Shown in pieces: positions 6,796 to 15,260 of a DNA stretch of 22,636 nucleotides (positions are counted from its first letter, which is position 1; each line of letters begins with the position of its first letter). The notes beneath the pieces are model-generated. The model was not told where the DNA came from. It worked only from the letters and a program-made list of their open reading frames with translations, and ran no database searches. This stretch comes from CAZAJS01 sp964485635 (GTDB lineage: Bacteria > Pseudomonadota > Gammaproteobacteria > Francisellales > Francisellaceae): contig CAZAJS010000014.1 of the NCBI GenBank assembly GCA_964485635.1, positions 1-22,636 on the forward strand, written 5' to 3'. The position numbers were made by a program, and so were the translations under genes.

Positions 6796-7980
6796 TTGAT
6801 TCCTTTTTATTTAACAAAATTAAAGTCCCAACGTGGCAGCGCTTTGATTTATTTTGCGGTTTTTGCCTTAACCACAACGACGTTTTTTGTCTTAATTTTA
6901 TTTAGTTATGTGCATCGTCAAATCGGTCAAGCCAACAATACCTGGCAAGCACAACAAGCTCAAAACTCCGTCAAAAGCGCGTTAGCTTATGGCATCGAGT
7001 ATTTAAAAAAACAAAACGATCAAGGCGATTTAATTCATTTAGAAAACATTACGAATCAAGTTATTAATCAGAATAAGTCGAATTATACAATTACATCAAC
7101 CAACACTGATTTTCATCAATTACATTTTAAAATTATTTATCAAGCTGCAGAAAATCATGATTTTCCTGAATTAGATGAATCTGGCTTGATTCGCCTAATT
7201 GCCATTAGTTGTCCATCAAATGTGGCACCTGAACAATGTGATTTACAACAACCGCATGCTCTTGGAGAATCATTATTGCTTTATAAACGCCTGCCAGATA
7301 ACCAGATCAAACTGAATGTCAAATCTCCTGTCGGCGTTAAAGATAATTTAGTATTACAAGGCAGTGCTTCTATCGTTAATAGCACTGGTAATTATGCCAT
7401 TACGAAAGCCAGTCGAGCGCGTGTTAATACACGCGGCAATCCCGATATTATTGCGCATTATGAATACCCTGAAAATATTCAATCGATCAATCAATGGGAC
7501 GGGTTAAGTCCTAAAGCGTTGTTTCAACAAATTTTTGATGCCGATTTTGACCAGACGGTCAGTGCCGCTGAAATGATAACACAAGATCAACTTGATCAAG
7601 CCAGTGGGATTGTTTATATTCCGAATGATGTGAATATTGCAGGCAATCACCAAATTGGCAAAGCCTCGGACCCAGTTTTTCTGATCATTAATGGTGATTT
7701 TGAAAAAGGGGCGGGGAATATTTCAATCCATGGTTATGTTTATGTTACTGGAAGATTCCATTTTTTTGGAAATTTATCGCTTTATGGGGCGATCTTTGCT
7801 GCTAATGATTTTTCAAAAAAGGCCAATGAGATGGATGGTAACCCATTGATTCAATATCATGAATATGACGATATTGCCTCAGATGACCAAGTAGATGGGG
7901 TCAGTGATTTCTTTATTTTACCGAAGTCTTATCATCGTTTAACCCAACCTGTAGACACTGAATTCAAACATGAATCATAA
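6796..7980 (+). CDS. PilX-like minor pilin with C-terminal beta-helix region, copy 2
   Basis: This is a 394-residue protein starting at TTG 6796, well supported by AGGAG at 6785-6789 (spacing six). The leader MIPFYLTKLKSQRG is cut after Gly14, giving SALIYFAVFALTTTTFFVLILF, nearly the same mature N-terminus as the protein at 5041. Shared blocks include ALIYFAVF, FSYVHRQ, ARVNTRGNP and YPENIQSI, so the two are paralogues. The C-terminal half again shows GN-centred repeated strands (LQGSASIVN, IAGNHQIG, FFGNLSLYGA). No Glu at +5, as expected for PilX/GspK-type proteins. Its last 11 bases overlap the start of murE, so the two genes are probably translated in a coupled way. A tip or adhesin-presenting role is inferred. 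Confidence 0.72.
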   Translation: MIPFYLTKLKSQRGSALIYFAVFALTTTTFFVLILFSYVHRQIGQANNTWQAQQAQNSVKSALAYGIEYLKKQNDQGDLIHLENITNQVINQNKSNYTITSTNTDFHQLHFKIIYQAAENHDFPELDESGLIRLIAISCPSNVAPEQCDLQQPHALGESLLLYKRLPDNQIKLNVKSPVGVKDNLVLQGSASIVNSTGNYAITKASRARVNTRGNPDIIAHYEYPENIQSINQWDGLSPKALFQQIFDADFDQTVSAAEMITQDQLDQASGIVYIPNDVNIAGNHQIGKASDPVFLIINGDFEKGAGNISIHGYVYVTGRFHFFGNLSLYGAIFAANDFSKKANEMDGNPLIQYHEYDDIASDDQVDGVSDFFILPKSYHRLTQPVDTEFKHES

Positions 7981-9481
7981 AACTTGCCAACAAATTTATC
8001 AGTGGTTCCAACCAGTATCCATAAAACAACAGATCATTGATAATTGTCAGCTTACGGGCAAAATCACCCAAAATGCGCAAACATGCTGCCAAGGTGATAT
8101 CTTTATTGCCCGACAGGGGCAAAAATTTGATGGGCATCGCTATGTGCAACAGGCAATTGCTCAGGGAGCGATTATGGTGATTGCCCAACGTCATGAGCCT
8201 ATATTACATGACAATCATACGGTGAGTTATTTAGTTGTTCCAGATTTAACGCAATATTTAGCCGACTTTGCCGCATGGTTTTATGATTATCCAGGGCAGA
8301 AAATGACCGTGGTTGGTGTCACAGGAACGAATGGGAAAACGTCTGTTGTGAGTTTTTTAGCGCAATTACTCTCAGGGTGTGGCCAGACTGTTGGGGTGCT
8401 AGGCACAGCTGGCAATGGCATTTTCCCTGAGCTTCAACCTGCTAGTCATACCACATTAGATGCCGTTGCATTGCAAACACAACTGGCTTATTTTAAACAA
8501 CATCAGGTCACAGTTGTTTGTGCTGAAGTCTCATCCCATGCGATTGCACAAGACCGAATTCGTCATATTGTCTTTCATACCAGTATTTTCACCAATTTAG
8601 ATGCCGATCATTTAGACTATCATCAAACGCTGGAGGCCTACTTTCAAACCAAAGCTAAATTAATGACCACCGCCTACACGCAACAAGCAATCATTAATCA
8701 AGATAGCAGTTATGGTCAACGTTTAATTGCGCAATTACAACAGCAGCAACAAACCATCATAACCTATAGTTTAACAGACCCGAGCGCCTCTATTTATTTA
8801 TCCATTCAAACACATCATACCGAAGGGATCGTCGTGGCTATTTGGGTCAATGGCATTTGCTGGCATTCGAACTGTTTAATTCCTGTATGGGGCGATTTTA
8901 ATATCAGTAATATTGCTGCTGGACTAGCGGCATTGATCGGCCAAACACATGATTGTTCAAAGCAGACCATCATTGATCAGCTTGAAACCTTACAACCTCC
9001 TGTCGGTCGTGTTAATCGTTACCGAGCACCAGGCAAGCCATTGGTAATTATTGATTTTGCCCATACCACTGAGGCTTTAGAATTACTATTACAAGTGGTT
9101 CGCAACCAAGTCGGTCCAAGCGCGTGGATCTGGTGTATATTTGGATGTGGCGGTGATCGCGATCCAGGCAAACGTCCTTCAATGGCTCAGGTAGCTTTAA
9201 CCCATGCTGATACCTTTATCATTACAGAAGATAATAACCGTTTTGAACCTTTTGATCAGATTATTCAAGACATGAAAGCCGTTTTATCCGAAGCTGATAA
9301 ACCATATTATATCCAGCCAGATCGATATCTAGCCATTGAACAAGCCATTGAACAAGCACAACCGGATGATGTCATTGTCTTAGCGGGCAAAGGACATGAA
9401 CAATATATTGACCGTCAAGGGGTCAAGCATTTTTTCAGTGAGCATCAAATTTTAATAGATCAAGGGTACCAACGTGATTAA
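7970..9481 (+). CDS. murE: UDP-MurNAc-L-Ala-D-Glu:meso-diaminopimelate ligase
   Basis: This 503-residue cytoplasmic Mur ligase adds the third amino acid to the peptidoglycan stem peptide using ATP. The N-terminal UDP-binding domain (QGDIFIARQGQKFDGHRYV) is followed by the P-loop GTNGKTS at 119-125. The central domain has AEVSSHAI and HLDYHQTLEAYFQTKAKL (around 214-231), including the lysine that is carbamylated in the family. The C-terminal domain has RVNRY and FGCGGDRDPGKRP. The DAP-selectivity motif, DNPR in most Gram-negatives, reads DNNR at 421-424, keeping the Asp, Asn and Arg. The diaminopimelate specificity is therefore likely but rests on that motif and on the taxon. The ATG at 7970 overlaps the end of the pilin gene; murF follows with an 8-base overlap. 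Confidence 0.95.
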   Translation: MNHKTCQQIYQWFQPVSIKQQIIDNCQLTGKITQNAQTCCQGDIFIARQGQKFDGHRYVQQAIAQGAIMVIAQRHEPILHDNHTVSYLVVPDLTQYLADFAAWFYDYPGQKMTVVGVTGTNGKTSVVSFLAQLLSGCGQTVGVLGTAGNGIFPELQPASHTTLDAVALQTQLAYFKQHQVTVVCAEVSSHAIAQDRIRHIVFHTSIFTNLDADHLDYHQTLEAYFQTKAKLMTTAYTQQAIINQDSSYGQRLIAQLQQQQQTIITYSLTDPSASIYLSIQTHHTEGIVVAIWVNGICWHSNCLIPVWGDFNISNIAAGLAALIGQTHDCSKQTIIDQLETLQPPVGRVNRYRAPGKPLVIIDFAHTTEALELLLQVVRNQVGPSAWIWCIFGCGGDRDPGKRPSMAQVALTHADTFIITEDNNRFEPFDQIIQDMKAVLSEADKPYYIQPDRYLAIEQAIEQAQPDDVIVLAGKGHEQYIDRQGVKHFFSEHQILIDQGYQRD

Positions 9482-10856
9482 ATCTTTAAAACAATTAGTC
9501 AATCAAATTGATTCAATGACTTATTATGGGTCTGATATCCCAATTGAGCATGTGGCCATTCATTCTAAAGATGTTCAAATCAATAGCTTATTTGTTGCCA
9601 TTGTTGGACAACGTGATGGCCATGAATTTGTTGACCAAGCAATTGCTCATGGTGCAGCCGCCATATTGGTCAATCGCTATAATCCAGATTGGCCGGTTAG
9701 CCAAATTGTCTGTGATGATACCACACAAGGACTGCAACAATTAGCACAAAAACGACGGGAGCAATTTACCATGCCCATTGCTGCTTTAACAGGCAGTTGT
9801 GGTAAAACAACGGTTAAAACCATGGTAGTTGACCTGTTAGGGGAATTTGGCCACGTGTTTTGCTCACCTGGAAATTATAATAATTTACTTGGAGTGCCGA
9901 TCACACTTTTATGTGCCCCAAAAGATTGTGATTATTTAGTTATCGAAGCTGGAACAAACAGTCCTGGTGAAATTGCCCAACTAGCAGATTTGATCCAACC
10001 GGATGTTGCATTAATCACCAATATTGGTGCGGCGCATCTAGAAAAACTCAAAACTTTACAAGGTGTGATGCAAGAAAAATCTGCTTTGCTAAAAGCTTTA
10101 GGTCCACAAGGTGTGGCGATTATTAATGATGATGATCCTTATATTCGCGCATTTGCTACTGATTTGTCATGTCATCAATATCATGTTAGCCAAACTCAAA
10201 AACAAGCAGATTTTTTCCAATCATGTGTCAATAACAACATAAATTCCAATGATTGGCAAATCACTTTGCCAGATCAGCGCCAGATAACGTATACGTTACC
10301 TTTACAAGGACAGCATCAAGCCATGAACAGTCTATTAGCATTTGCCATGGCTTATGCGATGGTCGGTGAGCGCATTTTAACAACAGCTGCCCAGACGTTT
10401 GCCCAAATGCAGCCTTATCAAGGCCGCTTTGTTCCCATCAAGCTTAATGCGCATATCACACTTATTGATGATAGTTATAATGCCAGTGTTTTATCCGTCC
10501 AAGCTGCATTAGCATTTTTACAGCACCAAAACACCCATCGTATCTTTGTCATGTCGGATATGGGGGAATTAGGGCAACAAGCAATCCATTACCATCATCA
10601 TGTTGGCCAGCTGATGAAATCAAGTTGTGATCAAGCTTTTTTGTATGGTCAATCTAACTTAATCCAGGCTATGGCTGAGCCGGCAGCCCCCCAACAAGTC
10701 GGTTGTTTTGATGATCAAAACCAATTAATTGACCGTTTGATGCAATCAATTCATGCGCATGCCAATCAACCGATGACCATTGTGATCAAAGGCGCCCGAT
10801 CACGCCATATGGATCAAGTTGTCGCAGCTTTAAAAACGACATTTTCAACGAGATGA
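9474..10856 (+). CDS. murF: UDP-MurNAc-tripeptide:D-Ala-D-Ala ligase
   Basis: This 460-residue enzyme completes the UDP-MurNAc-pentapeptide by adding D-Ala-D-Ala with ATP. The N-terminal domain has SKDVQINSLFVAIVGQRDGHEFV, and the P-loop GSCGKTT is at 107-113. Further marks are SPGNYNNLLGVPITLL, the EAGTNSPGEIAQL segment, TNIGAAHLE, and in the C-terminal domain DDSYNAS and MSDMGELG, all MurF-specific. Translation starts at GTG 9474 with AAGGG seven bases upstream (9462-9466), overlapping the murE stop. mraY, murD and the cell-division genes that normally follow are not here. The gene instead converges on mfd, with a 12-base overlap of the two 3' ends and no separate terminator. Confidence 0.96.
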   Translation: MIKSLKQLVNQIDSMTYYGSDIPIEHVAIHSKDVQINSLFVAIVGQRDGHEFVDQAIAHGAAAILVNRYNPDWPVSQIVCDDTTQGLQQLAQKRREQFTMPIAALTGSCGKTTVKTMVVDLLGEFGHVFCSPGNYNNLLGVPITLLCAPKDCDYLVIEAGTNSPGEIAQLADLIQPDVALITNIGAAHLEKLKTLQGVMQEKSALLKALGPQGVAIINDDDPYIRAFATDLSCHQYHVSQTQKQADFFQSCVNNNINSNDWQITLPDQRQITYTLPLQGQHQAMNSLLAFAMAYAMVGERILTTAAQTFAQMQPYQGRFVPIKLNAHITLIDDSYNASVLSVQAALAFLQHQNTHRIFVMSDMGELGQQAIHYHHHVGQLMKSSCDQAFLYGQSNLIQAMAEPAAPQQVGCFDDQNQLIDRLMQSIHAHANQPMTIVIKGARSRHMDQVVAALKTTFSTR

Positions 10857-13800
10857 TGGTATTTTTTTGGCTTGCTGGTATAGATCACACACGAATGTTT
10901 GAATAAATGCTAACCGCTGACAAGCCTCATTGAATTGTCGGACAATCAATAATTTTTGCTCTGCTGATAATTGAAAATCTTGCGGTTGCGATTGAACCTT
11001 TTGAATCAAGATCATCGGATCAATCGGCAAAGGATTGGCTAATTCAATACGGCCTCCCTTGTGATGCATCACAATTTTTTTAATACCAATGGTTTTAGCT
11101 TGCAATCTTAAACGGTGCACAGCGATAAAGTGTTCAGCCGCTTCAGGCAGTGGACCAAACCGGTCAATCAGATCAATTCGACATTGTTCAATCGCTTGAT
11201 CATCCTGAGCTTGAGCAATTTGTTGATAAAGGCTCAAACGTCGCGTTGGATCACTAATATAGCTAGATGGCAACAAACAAGGAATCCCGAGTTCAATTGA
11301 AACTTCATCATGATGTGGCGAAACCAAGGTCTGCCAATCAACCTGATTATTGGTTTGCAATTGTTCTACCGTTTTATCTAATAGCTCCATATAAAGGTTA
11401 AAGCCAATGCCTTTGATATGACCGCTTTGTTCCTTACCCAATAGTTCACCAGCGCCTCGGATTTCTAAATCATGGGTTGCAATTTGATAACCACCACCAA
11501 TGGATTGTGTTTCAGCTAAAGCCGTTAAACGTTTTTCTGCCGTTGTTGTTAACGCCTCTGGTGTCAATAAATAGGCATAGGCTTGGTGATGTGATCGACC
11601 CACTCGACCCCGTAATTGATGGAGTTGAGCCAATCCAAAATGATCAGCATTTTCGATGATTAAGGTATTGGCATTCGCAATATCTAGACCTGTTTCAATA
11701 ATCGTGGTGCATAACAATACTTGATAACGATTATGTTGAAAATCATACATCACAGACTCTAATTCACGCTGTCGCATTTGTCCATGAGCAATCCCAATTT
11801 GAACATCGGGGCATAATTTTTGTAGCTTTTCTTGCTTTTGAACCATTTTATCAACGTCATTAAACAGATAAAAAACTTGCCCGCCGCGGAGTCGTTCTCG
11901 GGCAATGGCTTGTTGAATTGTGGCCGCATCATAAGGTTGCACAAACGTTTTGACTGATAAGCGTTTAGCCGGTGGAGTCGCAATAATTGATAAGTCACGT
12001 AATGATGAAAAAGCCATGCTTAACGTTCGAGGAATCGGGGTTGCCGTCATGGTTAGAATATCAACATTCGCACGTAAGGCTTTGAGTTTTTCTTTATGCT
12101 GCACGCCAAAACGATGCTCCTCATCAATGATTAATAAACCTAAATCTTTAAAATTTAATGACGTATTTAATAATTTATGTGTGCCAATGATGATGTCTAG
12201 TTGTCCTGATGCGGCTTGATCAATCAAGTTCTGTTGGGCTTTAGGGCTTTTAAAACGTGTTAAAGCCTCAATCGTCACAGGAAAGTCTGCAAATCGATCT
12301 GTAAATGAGGCATGATGCTGCTGAGCTAATAAGGTTGTGGGCACTAATACAGCGACTTGCTTGTGATTAGCAATCGCCATGAAGGCTGCTCGCATGGCCA
12401 CTTCAGTTTTACCAAAGCCAACATCACCACAAACTAAACGATCCATTGGCTCGGGTTGTTGCATATCGGATAAAACAGATTCAATTGCTTGTTGTTGATC
12501 TGGGGTTTCTTTGAAAGGAAACGATTGACAAAATGCCGCATAATCATGTTGCTGGTTGATATGTGCATATCCTTGAGCTTGTTTTCGTTGCGCATAAACA
12601 GCTAATAAATCTGTGGCCACATCTTTGATTTTAGCAACGGCCTGTTCTTTTTGTTTTTGCCATTTTGAACTGCCTAGTTGATGGGGGGTAATTTTGTCTT
12701 GATCCATTCCATGATATAAACGAATGGCATTTAACGACTCCATTGGCACGTACAGTTTTTCTTGATTGGCATAACGTAGCAATAAAAACTCTGACTCTAA
12801 ACCATCAAGCTTCGTCATGCCCTCAAAAAAACCAACACCATGCTCAATATGCACAACCGGCATACCTGGGGTTAACTCATCAGCTGTTTTAATCACCGTT
12901 GATGCAGTATCATATTGGGACCAAGCTTCAGTATCGGTTGTATCACTTGAATGCAATGTTTTCCCTGTGTGTGGAGTATGATAGGCAAAAAGATCGGCCT
13001 CTGTAACCACGGCTAAGGTATCATTGATTACCATTCCTTTTGCAAACGGTGCGATCAGAAAAACCAGCTGGTTTTGTGATTGTTTTGTCGCTTGTACTGC
13101 TTCCTGCCAGTCGTTAACATAAACTATAGGTATGGCTAAATGGGTTAATGCTTTTTCAAGTTGCGTTTGGCGGCCTTGGCTTTCTGCACAAAAAATCCAA
13201 CGCCAATGAGGATTTTGTTGCATACACGTTTGCAAATTACCATGAGGTATTTTGCGTTGATAATTAAACCGAATCCACGGCACATCAGCCACTGGAAGCA
13301 AGATGCCTTTTGCCTTATCTGTCTGATCCTGCCAGCTAATAACGGCGTGTTGTTTTAATTGTTGGTAGAAGTGATCAGGAGAGACATAGACCTGTTCCGG
13401 TTGTAACATGGGTTGATCTGTATGCCGTAATTTTTCTGCCTCATAGCGTTGGCAGACATAATCATAAAAAGATCGTAAAGTTTGGTCAATACAACCAGCT
13501 AAATGAAAAACAGTATTGTCTGAGGCACAATAATCTAATAAAGTTGCCATGGTTGGATAAAAAAGCGGCAATAAAAAATCAATATTGTCAATTGCCTCTG
13601 GGGATTTAACTACCGTGTTATAAAATGCCTCAAATCGCTGGGAAAATGGCGATGATGCCCACTGTTGTTGAAATTGCTTAAGTGTTTTTGCATCAAATAC
13701 AACTTCTTGAGCTGGTAAAATTTCAACACTTACGCAAGATTTTGAAGATCGTTGCGTTTTTAAATCAATCAGGCGAATACTATCAATGGCATCATCAAAC

Positions 13801-14360
13801 AAATCAATCCGATAAGCAGCACTTGCTCCCATTGGAAAAATATCTAAGATACTGCCTCGGATACTAAATTCACCCCGTGCAGCAATTTGCTCAACACGAT
13901 GATAGCCGGCTTGATTTAATTGCTCGGCAAGCTTTGTTAAATCTAGCGTCTGTCCAACGGAGACAATAAAGGCTTGTTGGTGTAAAAACGTCACGGGTGG
14001 CAATCGTTTACTCAAGGCATTCGGAGTGGCAATGACGATTAATTCTGAAGCTTGCAAACACTGAGACAAAACACGTAATCGTTGTGAAATAATATTGCCA
14101 GGTGGGGCAAACTGATCATACGGTAGGATCTCAAGATCTGGAAATAGCATCACAGGTGTTGTAACTAAAGTTGATAAATCTGCCTGAAGCTGTTGGGCTT
14201 GTGCTGCTGATTCTACAAACACCACATGCTGTTTTCCTGATTGCTGTGTGATAAAATCTGCCAGCATAAATGGCAATCCGGACCATGAGGGTAATGTAAA
14301 CACAGGTTTACGTCCAGGTTTCGGTTGTGCTTGATGGGTTTTGAACAAAGTATTAGTCAT
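10845..14360 (-). CDS. mfd: Transcription-repair coupling factor Mfd
   Basis: This is a full-length protein of 1171 residues (family about 1150). It removes RNA polymerase stalled at DNA lesions and recruits UvrA. The domains in order are: the UvrB-like N-terminal module (residues 1-350, with LPDYDQFAPP-like EILPYDQFAPPGNIISQRL), the RNA polymerase-interaction domain near 498-570 (PGMPVVHIEHGVGFFEGM), the translocase with Walker A GDVGFGKTE at 645-653, the DEEH box at 746-749, motif TMTATPIPRT, the TRG/motif VI region with QLRGRVGRS, and a C-terminal regulatory domain. No ribosome site is obvious before ATG 14360. Its terminus overlaps the convergent murF. Confidence 0.97.
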   Translation of the reverse strand: MTNTLFKTHQAQPKPGRKPVFTLPSWSGLPFMLADFITQQSGKQHVVFVESAAQAQQLQADLSTLVTTPVMLFPDLEILPYDQFAPPGNIISQRLRVLSQCLQASELIVIATPNALSKRLPPVTFLHQQAFIVSVGQTLDLTKLAEQLNQAGYHRVEQIAARGEFSIRGSILDIFPMGASAAYRIDLFDDAIDSIRLIDLKTQRSSKSCVSVEILPAQEVVFDAKTLKQFQQQWASSPFSQRFEAFYNTVVKSPEAIDNIDFLLPLFYPTMATLLDYCASDNTVFHLAGCIDQTLRSFYDYVCQRYEAEKLRHTDQPMLQPEQVYVSPDHFYQQLKQHAVISWQDQTDKAKGILLPVADVPWIRFNYQRKIPHGNLQTCMQQNPHWRWIFCAESQGRQTQLEKALTHLAIPIVYVNDWQEAVQATKQSQNQLVFLIAPFAKGMVINDTLAVVTEADLFAYHTPHTGKTLHSSDTTDTEAWSQYDTASTVIKTADELTPGMPVVHIEHGVGFFEGMTKLDGLESEFLLLRYANQEKLYVPMESLNAIRLYHGMDQDKITPHQLGSSKWQKQKEQAVAKIKDVATDLLAVYAQRKQAQGYAHINQQHDYAAFCQSFPFKETPDQQQAIESVLSDMQQPEPMDRLVCGDVGFGKTEVAMRAAFMAIANHKQVAVLVPTTLLAQQHHASFTDRFADFPVTIEALTRFKSPKAQQNLIDQAASGQLDIIIGTHKLLNTSLNFKDLGLLIIDEEHRFGVQHKEKLKALRANVDILTMTATPIPRTLSMAFSSLRDLSIIATPPAKRLSVKTFVQPYDAATIQQAIARERLRGGQVFYLFNDVDKMVQKQEKLQKLCPDVQIGIAHGQMRQRELESVMYDFQHNRYQVLLCTTIIETGLDIANANTLIIENADHFGLAQLHQLRGRVGRSHHQAYAYLLTPEALTTTAEKRLTALAETQSIGGGYQIATHDLEIRGAGELLGKEQSGHIKGIGFNLYMELLDKTVEQLQTNNQVDWQTLVSPHHDEVSIELGIPCLLPSSYISDPTRRLSLYQQIAQAQDDQAIEQCRIDLIDRFGPLPEAAEHFIAVHRLRLQAKTIGIKKIVMHHKGGRIELANPLPIDPMILIQKVQSQPQDFQLSAEQKLLIVRQFNEACQRLAFIQTFVCDLYQQAKKIPSSR

Positions 14361-14398
14361 AAGCCAATGAAAATGAATTTAATGAATCATGGTTGTTT

Positions 14399-14428
14399 AT
14401 TGTAACGATAGATCACTAAAAAAGACAA
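14399..14428 (-). promoter_or_regulatory. Putative mfd promoter
   Basis: On the minus strand TTGTCT (14428-14423), an 18-base spacer and TACAAT (14404-14399) lie about 40 bases upstream of the mfd start. The -35 box overlaps the T-tract of the upstream gene's terminator. Consensus reading only. Confidence 0.35.
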
Positions 14429-14453
14429 CAAAAAGGGCGTTCATTCGCCCTTT
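14418..14453 (-). terminator. Rho-independent terminator of the yccA-like gene
   Basis: On the minus strand AAAGGGCG (14453-14446), a six-base loop and CGCCCTTT (14439-14432) form a perfect eight-pair stem followed by TTGTTGTCTTTTTT. It begins 31 bases after the stop of the gene at 14484, separating it from mfd. Confidence 0.85.
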
Positions 14454-14483
14454 GAATCAATGAATTAAGTTAATTAGTACGTT

Positions 14484-15179
14484 TTAATCGCGACCAGCAA
14501 CAGCACCAAGCAATTGTAACAAAGTTAAAAATAAATTAAAGATAGACACAAATAGCAAGACGGTTGCCGTCACATGATTTGTCTCACCGCCACGAACAAT
14601 CGCATTGGTTTGCCATAAAATAAAACCGCCTGAAATAATCGCAATAATCACAGATAAAGCTAACTGCAAAGCGGGTAAGTGTAAAAACAAATTCACAACA
14701 ATGGCGATCAATGCAACAACAGCACCCGCCATACAAAAACGTCCTACTTGACTAAAGTCACGTTGTGCATTTAACCCAATTAAACTTAAAACAGCAAAAA
14801 TAGCCCCCGTGGCCCCTAAAGCCATCATAATTAATTGACTCCCATTTTGATATTGCGTTAAATACATATTTAAAATAGGGCCTAACGTCCAGCCTAAAAA
14901 GCCAGTCAAGGCAAATGTTAAAACAATCCCTAGCGGGGTTTTGCTTGTCGCATGCACGCCAAATAATAATCCAATATAGACAACAAGTGTTAGAATTGGA
15001 TTGATCATGACTGAATGTGCCATTGATAAAGCCGCCGTAAAACCGGCAAAAATTAAAGTCAATGACAGCAGCGTATAGGTTTTACGTAATACGCTATTTT
15101 GTGTGCTTGCATCAATGACAGCAGAACGACGCGTGGCCGTCTGAGTTTGATAACGTTGGTTTGGTTGGAACAAACTCAT
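14484..15179 (-). CDS. Bax inhibitor-1/YccA family inner-membrane protein
   Basis: This is a 231-residue protein with a polar N-terminus (about 40 residues) and seven predicted membrane segments. The profile and motifs are those of the BI-1/YccA family: LLFGVHATSKTPLGIVLTFALTGFLGWTLGPIL, then a C-terminal FVSIFNLFLTLLQLLG. In E. coli the family member YccA is a substrate and modulator of the FtsH membrane protease. Others act as pH-sensitive calcium leak channels. AGAGG eight bases before the ATG supports the start. It has its own promoter and a strong terminator, so it is likely a single-gene unit. Confidence 0.92.
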   Translation of the reverse strand: MSLFQPNQRYQTQTATRRSAVIDASTQNSVLRKTYTLLSLTLIFAGFTAALSMAHSVMINPILTLVVYIGLLFGVHATSKTPLGIVLTFALTGFLGWTLGPILNMYLTQYQNGSQLIMMALGATGAIFAVLSLIGLNAQRDFSQVGRFCMAGAVVALIAIVVNLFLHLPALQLALSVIIAIISGGFILWQTNAIVRGGETNHVTATVLLFVSIFNLFLTLLQLLGAVAGRD

Positions 15180-15224
15180 TTTTGTAAACCTCTTTCTTTA
15201 GATTTGATTAAAACTCGAACATAA

Positions 15225-15253
15225 ATTGTAGCTTAAGTCTATGCTATGAGCAA
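15225..15253 (-). promoter_or_regulatory. Putative promoter of the BI-1/YccA family gene
   Basis: On the minus strand TTGCTC (15253-15248), a 17-base spacer and TACAAT (15230-15225) lie 46 bases upstream of the ATG, in the 81-base gap after the POT-family gene. The -10 box matches five of six consensus bases. Confidence 0.5.
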
Positions 15254-15260
15254 GCCTTAT

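Noticed and set aside
8740..8755. CAG/CAA tract in murE as a repeat that could slip
   Set aside because: The run (about five Gln codons) mixes CAA and CAG codons, so it is not a perfect microsatellite and phase variation is unlikely.
11950..12219. Plus-strand open frames inside mfd
   Set aside because: They are short, antisense to strongly conserved helicase motifs and lack ribosome sites; they are shadows of mfd.
14431..14453. The strong hairpin as a bidirectional terminator for mfd-side transcription
   Set aside because: A T-run follows the stem only on the minus strand, and no plus-strand gene ends there.
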